Source of the DNA: Pseudomonas mandelii
Lineage (GTDB): Bacteria > Pseudomonadota > Gammaproteobacteria > Pseudomonadales > Pseudomonadaceae
Assembly: GCF_024138395.1 (NCBI RefSeq)
Contig: NZ_JAMYDU010000005.1
Location: 273,939-337,938 of the forward strand
DNA: 64,000 nucleotides
Direction: 5' to 3'
Shown here: positions 18,754 through 27,463 of the stretch, piece after piece
Layout: each line of letters begins with the position of its first letter
Position numbering within the stretch: position 1 is the stretch's first letter
Notes under the pieces: model-generated
Told to the model about the DNA's origin: nothing
The model's input: the letters and a program-made list of their open reading frames with translations, nothing else
Database searches by the model: none
Position numbers and translations under genes: made by a program

Positions 18754-19622
18754 TTCAAACCGACAAACTGCCAATAGAAGCCGGTTATTTGACCACCCCA
18801 GAGCAAGGCAATCCAGCCGGCAATCGCCAGATAGGGGCCAAAGGGCAGAGGGGTCGAGGTTTTCGCATCCCGCAGGCGCAGCAAAATCACCCCGAGGATG
18901 GCTCCTACCAGCGATGACAGCAGGATGGTCAGGGGCAGGATCTGCCAGCCGCCCCAGGCGCCGAGCATCGCCAAGAGCTTGAAGTCACCGTAGCCGATGC
19001 CGTCCTTGCCGGTGATCAGCTTGAACAGCCAGAACACCGTCCACAGCGCCATGTAGCCGGCCACCGCGCCCCAAAGCGCGTCGTGCAGCGAGACGAAGAG
19101 CCCGAAGCTGTTGACGATCAATCCCAGCCATATCAACGGCAGCACCAGCACGTCCGGCAACAGCTGGTGTTCGGCGTCGATCAGGCTCATCGCCAACAGA
19201 CCCCAGCTCAGGACCAGCACCATGCAGGCCTGCCAGCCGAAACCGAAATGCCAGGCGACGAACGCCGACAGTACGCCGCAAGCCAGTTCGGTCAGCGGGT
19301 AACGTTTGCTGATCGGCGTCGCGCAGTTCGAGCATCGCCCCCGTAAAAACAGATAACTGAGCACGGGAATGTTTTCCCATGCTCGAATCCGATGGCCACA
19401 GTCGGGGCACTCGGAGTGGGGCAGTATCAGGTTGTAAGCCGGGCCGGGGGCTTCGGGTGGCAAATCCAGGACGTCATGGGCCTGCAGGCGCCATTCACGC
19501 TCGAGCATTTTCGGCAGACGCCAGACCACCACATTGAGAAAACTGCCGATCAGCAAGCCGATCACCCCTGCGGTGATCACGAAGGCCAGCGGGTTGAGAC
19601 TCAGAAATTCGTTCAAGGACAT
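18750..19622 (-). CDS. pilD: Prepilin peptidase/N-methyltransferase PilD
   Basis: The protein is 290 aa. Two CxxC pairs form the cytoplasmic zinc domain (CPDCG and CSNC). Catalytic aspartates lie in [12 protein letters not shown] and [12 protein letters not shown]. Eight membrane segments are expected. It cleaves and N-methylates type IV pilin and type II secretion pseudopilins. The start MSLNEF at 19622 lies just after the pilC stop. Confidence 0.95.
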   Translation of the reverse strand: MSLNEFLSLNPLAFVITAGVIGLLIGSFLNVVVWRLPKMLEREWRLQAHDVLDLPPEAPGPAYNLILPHSECPDCGHRIRAWENIPVLSYLFLRGRCSNCATPISKRYPLTELACGVLSAFVAWHFGFGWQACMVLVLSWGLLAMSLIDAEHQLLPDVLVLPLIWLGLIVNSFGLFVSLHDALWGAVAGYMALWTVFWLFKLITGKDGIGYGDFKLLAMLGAWGGWQILPLTILLSSLVGAILGVILLRLRDAKTSTPLPFGPYLAIAGWIALLWGGQITGFYWQFVGLK

Positions 19623-19623
19623 A

Positions 19624-20841
19624 TCAGATCGCTGAGCCAAGTTGGAAGATGGGCAGGTACATCGCAACCACCAGGCCGCCGACGATAACCCCCAGCACTA
19701 CCATGATGAAAGGCTCCATCAGGCTGGTCAGGTTATCGACCATGTTATCCACCTCGTCCTCATAGAAGCTCGCGACTTTGTCGAGCATGTCGTCCAGTGC
19801 GCCAGACTCTTCGCCGATGGCCGTCATCTGGATCGCCATGTTCGGAAAGATGCCGGAGGTGCGCATGGCAAAATTCAGCTGCATGCCGGTTGAAACATCC
19901 TGCTTGATGCGTAACACCGCTCGCTTGAACACGATGTTGCCGGTTGCGCCCGCGACTGAATCCAGGGCTTCGACCAGTGGCACCCCGGCGGCAAATGTCG
20001 TCGACAAGGTGCGGGCGTAACGGGCCACGGCGGACTTGTACATGAGCGCGCCAACCAACGGCAGTTTCAGCAGCCAAGTGTCCATCCGGTCCCGAAAGCC
20101 CGGGGACTTTTTAAAGGCATGGCGGACGCCGAAGACCAGCGCACCCAACATGCCGAGCACCATCCACCACCAGGCCTGCAGGAACTCCGACAAGCCAATG
20201 ACCATTACGGTGAACGCCGGCAGCTCGGCGCCAAACCCCGAGAACACCGATTCGAATTGCGGTACAACCTTGACCAGCAGAATCCCGGTCACAATGATTG
20301 CGACAAACACCACCGCCAGCGGGTAAGTCATGGCTTTCTTGATCTTGGCCTTGAGGCTTTCGCTCTTTTCCTTGTAGGTCGCCACCCGTTCCAGCAAGGT
20401 ATCCAGAGCCCCGGCCTGTTCGCCGGCATCCACCAGATTGCAGTACAGCTCATCGAAATACTGGGGCTTTTTGCGCAGGGCCGCGGCGAAGCTGTTGCCG
20501 GCCGCGACTTCCTGTTTCACCTCGTCCACCAGCTTGCGCATGTTCGGGTTATCGAAGCCCTCGCCGATAATGTCGAACGATTGCAGCAACGGCACGCCGG
20601 CTTTCATCATGGTCGCCATCTGCCGGGTAAACAGGGCAATGTCCAGGGCCTTGATGCGTTTGCCGGCACTGAAAATGGACGCGGTTTTTTTCCGCACCTT
20701 GCCCGGGTTGATCCCTTGCTTGCGTAACTGAGCCTTGATCAGCGCAGGATTCTGGCCGGTCAATTCGCCGGTCATTTTTGTGCCTTTTTTGTCTGTGCCT
20801 TCCCAGGCATATACGCTGATTTTCGCTGCTTTGACCGCCAT
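19624..20841 (-). CDS. pilC: Type IV pilus inner-membrane platform protein PilC
   Basis: The protein is 405 aa with two T2SSF domains, about 75-195 and 275-395. The first carries LFTRQMATMMKAGVPLLQS and the second YARTLSTTFAAGVPLVEAL. Membrane helices follow each domain. It links the PilB motor to the growing pilus. It sits 2 bases after pilB. Confidence 0.95.
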   Translation of the reverse strand: MAVKAAKISVYAWEGTDKKGTKMTGELTGQNPALIKAQLRKQGINPGKVRKKTASIFSAGKRIKALDIALFTRQMATMMKAGVPLLQSFDIIGEGFDNPNMRKLVDEVKQEVAAGNSFAAALRKKPQYFDELYCNLVDAGEQAGALDTLLERVATYKEKSESLKAKIKKAMTYPLAVVFVAIIVTGILLVKVVPQFESVFSGFGAELPAFTVMVIGLSEFLQAWWWMVLGMLGALVFGVRHAFKKSPGFRDRMDTWLLKLPLVGALMYKSAVARYARTLSTTFAAGVPLVEALDSVAGATGNIVFKRAVLRIKQDVSTGMQLNFAMRTSGIFPNMAIQMTAIGEESGALDDMLDKVASFYEDEVDNMVDNLTSLMEPFIMVVLGVIVGGLVVAMYLPIFQLGSAI

Positions 20842-20843
20842 GT

Positions 20844-22544
20844 TCAGTCCTTCGTGACCCGGTTGATTTCTTCAAGGCTGGTGATGCCTTGCATGGCCTT
20901 GAGCAGGCCCGAAGTACGCAGGTCGTTGAAGCCGTCCTTACGCATCTGGATGTCGATTTCCAGTGAATTGCCTTCGGCCATGATCAGCCGTTGCAGGTCT
21001 GGGGTGTTCTTGACCACTTCATAAATCCCTACTCGCCCTTTGTAACCGCTGTTGCACTGATCGCAACCGATCGGTTCATAGATCGTGAACGAGCCGATGC
21101 GTTCCTCGGGAAAGCCTTCTTTGAGTAACGCCTCGCGGGGAATCTCGATGGGTCTCTTGCAATGGCTGCACAGTTTGCGCGCCAGGCGCTGGGCGATGAT
21201 CAGGCTGACCGAGGTCGCGATGTTGAACCCCTGAATCCCCATATTGCGCAAGCGGGTCAGGGTTTGCGCGGCGCTGTTGGTGTGCAGGGTGGAAAGCACC
21301 ATGTGCCCGGTCTGGGCGGCCTTGATGGCGATTTCGGCGGTTTCGAGGTCGCGGATTTCGCCGACCATGATGACGTCCGGGTCCTGACGCAGAAACGAGC
21401 GCAGCGCCTGGGCGAAATCCAGTCCCTGCCTCGGGTTCACGTTGACCTGGTTGATGCCTTCCATGTTGATTTCCACCGGGTCTTCGGCGGTGGAAATATT
21501 GATGTCGACGGTGTTGAGGATGTTCAGCCCGGTATAGAGCGACACGGTCTTGCCTGAGCCGGTGGGGCCGGTCACCAGGATCATCCCCTGTGGCTGCTTG
21601 AGGGCGGCCATGTACAGGTCTTTCTGATCGGGTTCGTAGCCGAGGGCATCGATGCCCATTTGGGCACTGGACGGGTCGAGGATCCGGATCACCACTTTCT
21701 CGCCCCACAGGGTTGGCAGTGTGTTGACCCGGAAGTCGATGGACTTGCTTTTGGACAGGCGCATCTTGATTCGCCCGTCCTGGGGTTTACGCCGCTCGGA
21801 GATGTCGAGACTGGCCATGACCTTCAGCCGGGACGCAATGCGATTGGCCAGTTGTGTCGGTGGCCTGGCGACCTCCCGCAGCATGCCATCGGTGCGCATC
21901 CGCACGCGGTAGATTTTTTCATAGGGCTCGAAATGCAGGTCGGAAGAACCGCTCTTGATCGCGTCGAGCAGCATCTTGTGGACGAAGCGCACCACGGGGG
22001 CGTCATCGGCATCTTGCCCTACGATTGAATCCTGTTGCTGGTCATCGACCGACTCGATGTCCAGCCCGTCGAGGTCGACATCGGCCATGTCCTCCAGGCC
22101 GGTGGAGTGGTTGTCGAAGAATTTTTCGATGGCATCGCTGAGCTTGTCTTCCTCCACCAGGATGGCTTCGGTACTCAGCCCGGTGCTGAACTGGATGTCG
22201 TTGATGGCTTGATGATTGGTCGGGTCGGAAATCCCCACGAACAGCTTGTTACCACGCCGCCAGAGGGGCAGGGCGTGGTGCTGGCGAATCAGCTTCTCGC
22301 TGACCAGCCCTCGGGGTTGGGTGTCCTTGTCCAGGCAATTGAGGTCCAGCAGGGCCATGCCGAAATGCTCCGACGCCACCTCGGCGACCTGCCAGCTTTT
22401 CAGCAGTTTGTTTTGCACCAGATAGCTGACCAGCGAAATTCGATTGCGTTGGGCTTGCTGATACGCCTGTTGCGCACTTTGGTCAGTGATCATCTCGGCC
22501 AGTACCAATTGCTTGGCCAGACCGCTAAGGGCAATGTCATTCAT
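20844..22544 (-). CDS. pilB: Type IV pilus assembly ATPase PilB
   Basis: The protein is 566 aa. N-terminal GspE/MshEN domains precede the ATPase. Walker A GPTGSGKT is present, the Asp box and Walker B region contain RSFLRQDPDVIMVGEIRD, and a tetracysteine zinc knuckle (CSHC, CDQC) lies near the C terminus. It powers pilus extension. It heads the minus-strand pilB-pilC-pilD-coaE-yacG run and is divergent from pilA. Confidence 0.95.
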   Translation of the reverse strand: MNDIALSGLAKQLVLAEMITDQSAQQAYQQAQRNRISLVSYLVQNKLLKSWQVAEVASEHFGMALLDLNCLDKDTQPRGLVSEKLIRQHHALPLWRRGNKLFVGISDPTNHQAINDIQFSTGLSTEAILVEEDKLSDAIEKFFDNHSTGLEDMADVDLDGLDIESVDDQQQDSIVGQDADDAPVVRFVHKMLLDAIKSGSSDLHFEPYEKIYRVRMRTDGMLREVARPPTQLANRIASRLKVMASLDISERRKPQDGRIKMRLSKSKSIDFRVNTLPTLWGEKVVIRILDPSSAQMGIDALGYEPDQKDLYMAALKQPQGMILVTGPTGSGKTVSLYTGLNILNTVDINISTAEDPVEINMEGINQVNVNPRQGLDFAQALRSFLRQDPDVIMVGEIRDLETAEIAIKAAQTGHMVLSTLHTNSAAQTLTRLRNMGIQGFNIATSVSLIIAQRLARKLCSHCKRPIEIPREALLKEGFPEERIGSFTIYEPIGCDQCNSGYKGRVGIYEVVKNTPDLQRLIMAEGNSLEIDIQMRKDGFNDLRTSGLLKAMQGITSLEEINRVTKD

Positions 22545-22617
22545 CGGGATACCGGACGCAGACAGTTAATGACTTATAGCCTAGTCAAGCAGTGGAACCA
22601 AACCAGCCGGGATGAGG

Positions 22618-22632
22618 TGACAAAAAGTGTCA
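22618..22632 (+). promoter_or_regulatory. Candidate PilR binding site
   Basis: TGACA-AAAAG-TGTCA is an inverted repeat containing the (C/G)TGTC-like core reported for PilR, about 75 bases upstream of the pilA -24 element. The sequence match is short. Confidence 0.4.
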
Positions 22633-22706
22633 GATTGTGCGGATCCGTGTAGTAGGAAAGGTCGTTGCCGCGATCTCCCGCCCCGCAGACAGGGGCGCGC
22701 GCGGCT

Positions 22707-22722
22707 TGGCATGACCTGTGCT
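22707..22722 (+). promoter_or_regulatory. Sigma-54 promoter of pilA
   Basis: TGGCATGACCTGTGCT has GG and GC separated by exactly 10 bases, as needed for RpoN -24/-12 promoters. The predicted start of transcription is near 22733. Confidence 0.75.
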
Positions 22723-22770
22723 GCGCCTTGTTCAGATCATGAGATTTCGACTCATGCATGGAGCCTGTCT

Positions 22771-23193
22771 ATGAAAAATCAAAAAGGTTTTACCCTGATC
22801 GAACTGCTGATCGTGGTGGCGATCATCGGGATTCTGGCAACGTTTGCATTACCGCAGTATTCGAAGTATCAGGCGCGGGCGAAAGTTACCGCTGCGCTTG
22901 CAGAAATCTCGGCACTGAAAGTGCCTTTCGAAGACATCATCAACCAAGGCACTAACCCCACCCTCGCACTGATCGGCGGTACGGTGACCACCGGTAATTG
23001 CACGATTACGGCATCGGGTACCGCTGCTGACGGTGCAGGCACTATTGGCTGCACGATTCTCAATGCTCCAGGGCCGGTGCTCAGCAAAACCATTACGCTT
23101 ACACGCACGCTCGCCGGTGGCTGGACATGTGCCACCACGGCTGAACAGGAATACGCGCCTAAAGGCTGCACTGGCGCTGCCGCTGCTGGCTGA
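22771..23193 (+). CDS. pilA: Type IV major pilin PilA
   Basis: The protein is 140 aa. A six-residue leader MKNQKG precedes the PilD cleavage point, then FTLIELLIVVAIIGILATFA begins the mature N terminus with Glu5. Four cysteines follow (NCTI, GCTI, WTCA, KGCT), enough for two disulfides. The C-terminal half is Thr/Ala/Gly-rich and looks strain-specific. The start has GGAG 8 bases upstream. RpoN/PilSR control is suggested by the promoter; pilSR is not in the window. Confidence 0.93.
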   Translation: MKNQKGFTLIELLIVVAIIGILATFALPQYSKYQARAKVTAALAEISALKVPFEDIINQGTNPTLALIGGTVTTGNCTITASGTAADGAGTIGCTILNAPGPVLSKTITLTRTLAGGWTCATTAEQEYAPKGCTGAAAAG

Positions 23194-23211
23194 TCTATCG
23201 TCATCCTGCCA

Positions 23212-23245
23212 ATGCCCCGCGTTTCACGACGCGGGGCATTTTTTT
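23212..23245 (+). terminator. Terminator of pilA
   Basis: An 11-bp stem (ATGCCCCGCGT / ACGCGGGGCAT) with a 6-base loop is followed by six T. Confidence 0.93.
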
Positions 23246-23347
23246 GTCCATCATTTGATGGCCGCGCCAATAATCAAGAAAACCCCGACAATTCATGGCC
23301 TTAGGCCTGCGTTAAAACCCGCATGTTGCATGTAGATAATTTCGCAG

Positions 23348-23364
23348 TCATGCAATTTGCATGA
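23348..23364. promoter_or_regulatory. 17-bp palindrome upstream of BON gene
   Basis: TCATGCAA-T-TTGCATGA is a perfect palindrome about 65 bases upstream of a sigma-54 promoter, a fitting place for an enhancer-binding protein. A related GCATGTTGCATG lies at 23321-23332. Confidence 0.55.
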
Positions 23365-23427
23365 TTTCGAAAATCACTATAGTTGTTAAGTAGTTGATTT
23401 ATAAGCATTTATTTTTTATCTGGCAGT

Positions 23428-23443
23428 TGGCACAGCGTTCGCA
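23428..23443 (+). promoter_or_regulatory. Sigma-54 promoter of BON-domain gene
   Basis: TGGCACAGCGTTCGCA matches the -24/-12 consensus TGGCAC-N5-TTGC with one mismatch and exact GG-N10-GC spacing. Confidence 0.75.
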
Positions 23444-23508
23444 CTCTCTCCAGTAACCCTGCTGACAAGACATGCAGCAGACTTTCCAGAAATACAGGAG
23501 TTACTCGT

Positions 23509-23865
23509 ATGAAGAAGTTCGCTATCGCTGCCGCTACTGCTACCGCGTTGACCCTGACCATGGCCAACGCCGCATTTGCACAGACCACCCAAGCGACTCA
23601 GGCACCTATGATGCTGGCCGCCGGTGAAGTTACTGAAGCGAAAGAGGATGTTTCCGATACCTGGATCACGACCAAAGTCAAAGCAGACCTGGTGACCGAA
23701 AAAGGCATCCCGGGCACTGACATCAAAGTCGAAACCAACAAAGGCGTTGTTTCCCTGTCTTCCACCACCGTTCTGACAGATGCTCAGAAAACCACCGCGG
23801 TGGCGATCGCCAAAAATATCAAAGGCGTCAAAGCGGTCTCCGCTGACGGCCTGAAAGCCGATTAA
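23509..23865 (+). CDS. Periplasmic BON domain protein
   Basis: The protein is 118 aa. A signal peptide of about 24 residues ends AAFA-QT. A single BON domain spans about 48-115 (DTWITTKVKADLVTEKGI ... VKAVSADGLKAD), shorter than OsmY, which has two. BON proteins bind phospholipids and support envelope integrity under stress. A GGAG site precedes the ATG, and a sigma-54 promoter lies about 65 bases upstream, an unusual control for this type of gene. Confidence 0.88.
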   Translation: MKKFAIAAATATALTLTMANAAFAQTTQATQAPMMLAAGEVTEAKEDVSDTWITTKVKADLVTEKGIPGTDIKVETNKGVVSLSSTTVLTDAQKTTAVAIAKNIKGVKAVSADGLKAD

Positions 23866-23972
23866 GGCAAGGCTTCTCGCCTGGACCGGGAGAAGGTGCG
23901 GTAGACGGGCCGAGTCATACGTTTGCCGCAACTTGAGCGTTCATGCGAAAGGCCACAAGGATGTGGCCATTA

Positions 23973-24003
23973 CAGGCCCCGGCATTCGTGTCGGGGCCTG
24001 TTC
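23973..24003 (+). terminator. Terminator of BON gene
   Basis: The stem CAGGCCCCG / CGGGGCCTG with a 10-base loop is followed by a short T-rich run. Confidence 0.75.
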
Positions 24004-24035
24004 TATTGTGGGGAATAAAGATCAAAAGAAAGATC

Positions 24036-24110
24036 AAAAGATCGCAGCCTTCGGCAGCTCCACATGGGAATGAGTACACCTGTAGGAGCTGCCGAAGGCT
24101 GCGATCTTTT
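24036..24110. repeat. Inverted repeat, GATCGCAGCC/GGAGCTGC family
   Basis: Arms AAAAGATCGCAGCCTTCGGC... and complement are about 26 bases each, with a loop of about 23. It lies between the converging BON and DUF2845 genes. Confidence 0.9.
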
Positions 24111-24118
24111 GTTCTTCT

Positions 24119-24415
24119 TTAATTGCCGCGCTTGCTGGTGATTCGAACCAACCGGTTTCCTTCAAAGCGCAGGTACTGGTACATCCCGCTGTTGGGCCCG
24201 TAGGTCCATTCCTCGACCGGAAATTCTTCCCGTCGATTGGCGCTGCGCTTATAGCCCAGCAAGTCGCGGGCAACGGGCTCTCCGCATTTTTGCAGCACTT
24301 CGCCGGCCCTGTCCCCGACGCTGATCAATTGGCTGCCGCAGCGCAAGGTATCGGCCGCCGCTGCCTGGCCGGCAATCAGCATCAGCGCCAGGCTCAGAAG
24401 CCAGCGCGTGCCCAT
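24119..24415 (-). CDS. DUF2845 periplasmic protein
   Basis: The protein is 98 aa with a signal peptide (about 1-20, ending GQAAA-AD). The family pattern TLRCGSQLISVGDRAGEVLQKCGEP gives two cysteines likely to pair, followed by EEWTYGPNSGMYQYLRFEGNRL. Function is unknown. The ATG overlaps the stop of the DUF748 gene (TGATG), so the pair is coupled; a GTG one codon earlier is an alternative start. Confidence 0.85.
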   Translation of the reverse strand: MGTRWLLSLALMLIAGQAAAADTLRCGSQLISVGDRAGEVLQKCGEPVARDLLGYKRSANRREEFPVEEWTYGPNSGMYQYLRFEGNRLVRITSKRGN

Positions 24416-27369
24416 CACTCGGCATCCAGATGCATGGGCGTGATAACGCGGCCATCGCTTTCTGCCTCACCGAGGCTGGCGTCGATGAAGTACACGCGGT
24501 CATCGGCCAACTGACCCTTGTCCACCAGATAATCCTTGATGCTACTGGCCCGTTCTTGCCCCAATTGACGCAACAGCACCTCGCTGGAACTCCAGAACGC
24601 GATCACACCTTCACGCATTTTTTTGCTGCGTTCTTCCTTGCCCAGATCCTTCCATTCGGCCGGCGGCTGGGTCTTGAGGCGTGTGCGGTAGATCCCTTCC
24701 AGCAGCGGCCCTTTTTCGTTGTCCGGCACTTCCAGCAACGAGGCCTGCGCCGGTACTTTGTCACCGCGGCGCTGGAGCATTTTGTAGTAGTTGTACTGGT
24801 ATTCCCGCTCCAGGCGTTGCTCGGCGATCAGCGGGCCATCGCTGCTCTTGGCGGCGGTGCCTTCGATTTCCAGGCGCAGGGCCGGACGTTCCTTGAGCGC
24901 TTGGGACAGTTTGACCAGCGCTGCTTCGGCCTCTTTGCTCAGGTCAGTTGAACCCGGTGCGAACGCCACGGTGCCCAAATCTTCAGAGCCACCACCGCTG
25001 ACCAGACCGCCAATCATTTTGAAGGGCGCTGCAGCTGCTTTCACGATCAGATTGCGCAAGGTCTGCCAGACAATAGGCATAACGCTGAATTGCGGGTTGT
25101 TCAGGTCGCCGCTCACCGGCAGCTCGATGGAAATCTTGCCATCGACATCCTTGAGCAAGGCAATCGCTAACTTCAGCGGCAGGCTCACCGCGTCCGGGCT
25201 GTCGACCTTTTCACCCAGTTGCAACTGCTCGACCACCACTTTGTTTTCGGCCAGGAGCTGGCCGTTGGTGATTTTGTAATGCAGGTCGAGATTGAGCCGG
25301 CCCTTGCGGATACGATAACCGGCGAACTTGCCGGAGTAGGGCGTCAGGGTAGTCAGTTCCACCCGCTTGAAACTGGTGGCGATGTCCAGGCTGGCCATCG
25401 GGTCGAACGGGTTGACCGAACCCTTGATAGTCACCGGCGCATAGCGGTCGACTTTGCCTTTGATGTCGACACTGGCCGGTTTTGCCCGGCGGCTGTCGAT
25501 GGTGCCGATCTTCCCGTTGAGCTGTTGAGCGGCCGTGGCGAAGTTCGGGGTCAGGCTGAAGTCGGCGAAATTAGCCGAACCATCATTGATGGCGATGCCG
25601 CCAATGTGGATGCCCAAGGGTTTTTCTTTCCCGGCAGCCGGTTTCGCCGCGGCGGTTGTGGCGCCGGAATCGGCCGGTTGCGGGATCAGCAGGTCATCGA
25701 TGTTGGTGGTGCGATCATCGTTGATCATGAAGCGCGCATAGGGCTGGAACAGGTTGACCTTGTCGATCGACAGGCTGTCGCCATGCTGATAGTTCAGGCC
25801 TTCGAGCACCAACTGTTGCCACTTGAGGAAGTCGCGGGTTTTCAGAGTGTCGAGGGTATGCAGCTGATCGACCTGGGCGCGGCCGGTAACATTGAATGCC
25901 AGCGGTTCGGTGCTTTTCAGGTCGACCGCCAGATCACTGCCCAGCATGCCGCTGCGCAGTTCGAGACGAATGAACGGGTTGATGTAGGACTGGGCGACGC
26001 GCAGGTCGATGTCCTTGGTCTGCACGTTCAGTCTGGCGCTGATCGGGGCCAGATTGACCACGCCATCCGCGGTGATCTTGCCTTGCTTGCCCACGCCGGT
26101 GTCGAGCTTGAGGTTGAAAGGTGAGCCATTGAGACTGTCGAAATTTTGCAGGTCCAGGTTCAGTGGGCCCAGCTCCAGCGCCACCTCCGGTTGTGCCTTG
26201 CGGTCGGCCAGGTGCACTTGGTAATTGCGCAATTGCACGTCTTTGAGCAGCACCTGCCAAGGCTTGCTCGGCGCGGCCGGTTCAGGCTGCGGCGAATCGG
26301 CTGCTGCCGGCGCGGTGGCTGGCTCGGCATTGGCTTTGGCGGCCGCCTTGGACGGCTGACTGGCGAACAGTTTTTGCCAATCGAGTTGCCCATCGGCTTC
26401 GAGGGCGGCCCAGGTTTCCAGTTTCTGGCTGCGGATCTTGCCGACCACCACTTGCTGTTTGGCCAGGTCTACAGTGGTTTCGCTGATGTCCAGCCGTTCG
26501 AGCTTCGCCAGCGGTCGACCGTCCGCAGTCTTGATGGCGAATGGCGCGACGCTGACGGCAACGTTGCTCAGCAGCAGTTCGGTTTCCTTGGCCAGATTGA
26601 GTTTGTAGTCGGTGCTGAGGCTGATGACGCCATCTTCGAGTGCGAGTGGCACAGCATCGCGTACGTAGGGCCAAAAGGATTTCATCTTGCCGTCAGTGAT
26701 TTTCAGCTTACCTTCGGAGGCAATCGGGATCAGGCTGAAGTTGCCGGTCCAGTCGATCTGTCCACCTGCCGGCCCGACGGCCACCAACGTCATGTCGGCG
26801 CTGTCTTCGGGCAGGGTGCTGAGGTTTTTCAGTTCGAAATCGAGTTTGTCGTAGAGAAATTCGATGGGTTCGCTGGGCCGTGCATCCTCGAGATGGACGG
26901 AGCCGCCGGCCAGTTTGATCCGCTCCACGCGCAGCGGGAATGGTTTGGCGTCCGGATCGACCGGAGTCGGTTCGCTGGCAGGGATTTTGAACAGGCCGAG
27001 CAGGTTGAGTTTGCCGTCCTTGCCGAAGAGGATTTCGGTCTTGGGTTTGTCCAGTTCGATATCGGACAGGTGCAGCGCTTTGGTCCAGAGGCTATCGATC
27101 TGCAGGTTGGCGTACAGACGTTCGAAGCCCACTTGCTCTTTGCCCGGCTCGCCGATGACCAGGCCCCAAAGGGTGACTTCAAGGCTGAACGGGTTGAGTT
27201 CGATCCGCGAAATCGTGGCGGGCGTCGTGGCGTAGTTGGCCAATTGTTGATTGGCGATTCGCAACGCGATGCCCGGCAAAATCAGAAACCCCAGCAGGCT
27301 ATAAAGAGCCAGGGCAGTCAACAAGGCGCCGATAGCGCGAATCAATCCTTTGGGCATGTGCGGCTTCAT
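24415..27369 (-). CDS. DUF748 family large envelope protein (AsmA-like)
   Basis: The protein is about 984 aa. One N-terminal membrane helix (IGALLTALALYSLLGFLILPGIAL) anchors a large periplasmic region with repeated beta-rich AsmA/DUF748-like blocks. An Ala/Pro-rich linker lies near 340-370. Near the C terminus, VAFAPGSTDLSKEAEAALVKLSQAL resembles an OmpA-like start, and the last 70 residues have a second such half. Relatives act in lipid transfer or envelope upkeep; the role here is inferred. The start is uncertain (27369 or 27357; the frame opens at 27423), with no strong ribosome site. Confidence 0.85.
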   Translation of the reverse strand: MKPHMPKGLIRAIGALLTALALYSLLGFLILPGIALRIANQQLANYATTPATISRIELNPFSLEVTLWGLVIGEPGKEQVGFERLYANLQIDSLWTKALHLSDIELDKPKTEILFGKDGKLNLLGLFKIPASEPTPVDPDAKPFPLRVERIKLAGGSVHLEDARPSEPIEFLYDKLDFELKNLSTLPEDSADMTLVAVGPAGGQIDWTGNFSLIPIASEGKLKITDGKMKSFWPYVRDAVPLALEDGVISLSTDYKLNLAKETELLLSNVAVSVAPFAIKTADGRPLAKLERLDISETTVDLAKQQVVVGKIRSQKLETWAALEADGQLDWQKLFASQPSKAAAKANAEPATAPAAADSPQPEPAAPSKPWQVLLKDVQLRNYQVHLADRKAQPEVALELGPLNLDLQNFDSLNGSPFNLKLDTGVGKQGKITADGVVNLAPISARLNVQTKDIDLRVAQSYINPFIRLELRSGMLGSDLAVDLKSTEPLAFNVTGRAQVDQLHTLDTLKTRDFLKWQQLVLEGLNYQHGDSLSIDKVNLFQPYARFMINDDRTTNIDDLLIPQPADSGATTAAAKPAAGKEKPLGIHIGGIAINDGSANFADFSLTPNFATAAQQLNGKIGTIDSRRAKPASVDIKGKVDRYAPVTIKGSVNPFDPMASLDIATSFKRVELTTLTPYSGKFAGYRIRKGRLNLDLHYKITNGQLLAENKVVVEQLQLGEKVDSPDAVSLPLKLAIALLKDVDGKISIELPVSGDLNNPQFSVMPIVWQTLRNLIVKAAAAPFKMIGGLVSGGGSEDLGTVAFAPGSTDLSKEAEAALVKLSQALKERPALRLEIEGTAAKSSDGPLIAEQRLEREYQYNYYKMLQRRGDKVPAQASLLEVPDNEKGPLLEGIYRTRLKTQPPAEWKDLGKEERSKKMREGVIAFWSSSEVLLRQLGQERASSIKDYLVDKGQLADDRVYFIDASLGEAESDGRVITPMHLDAE

Positions 27370-27463
27370 TTGTCGGAATCGGAGTGCCTTGGAGTATGGC
27401 ATGCGTTTGCGGTTCCGAAGCAACCACGCTTTATAGGATTTATCTGATTATCGGCGTGGACTT

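Noticed and set aside
22545..22770. tRNA beside pilA as an island integration site
   Set aside because: Some pseudomonads carry a tRNA-Thr next to pilA, but no cloverleaf-like sequence is seen on either side here.
26146..27447. Plus-strand frame of 433 codons
   Set aside because: Antisense to the DUF748 gene; composition reflects the GC-rich opposite strand.
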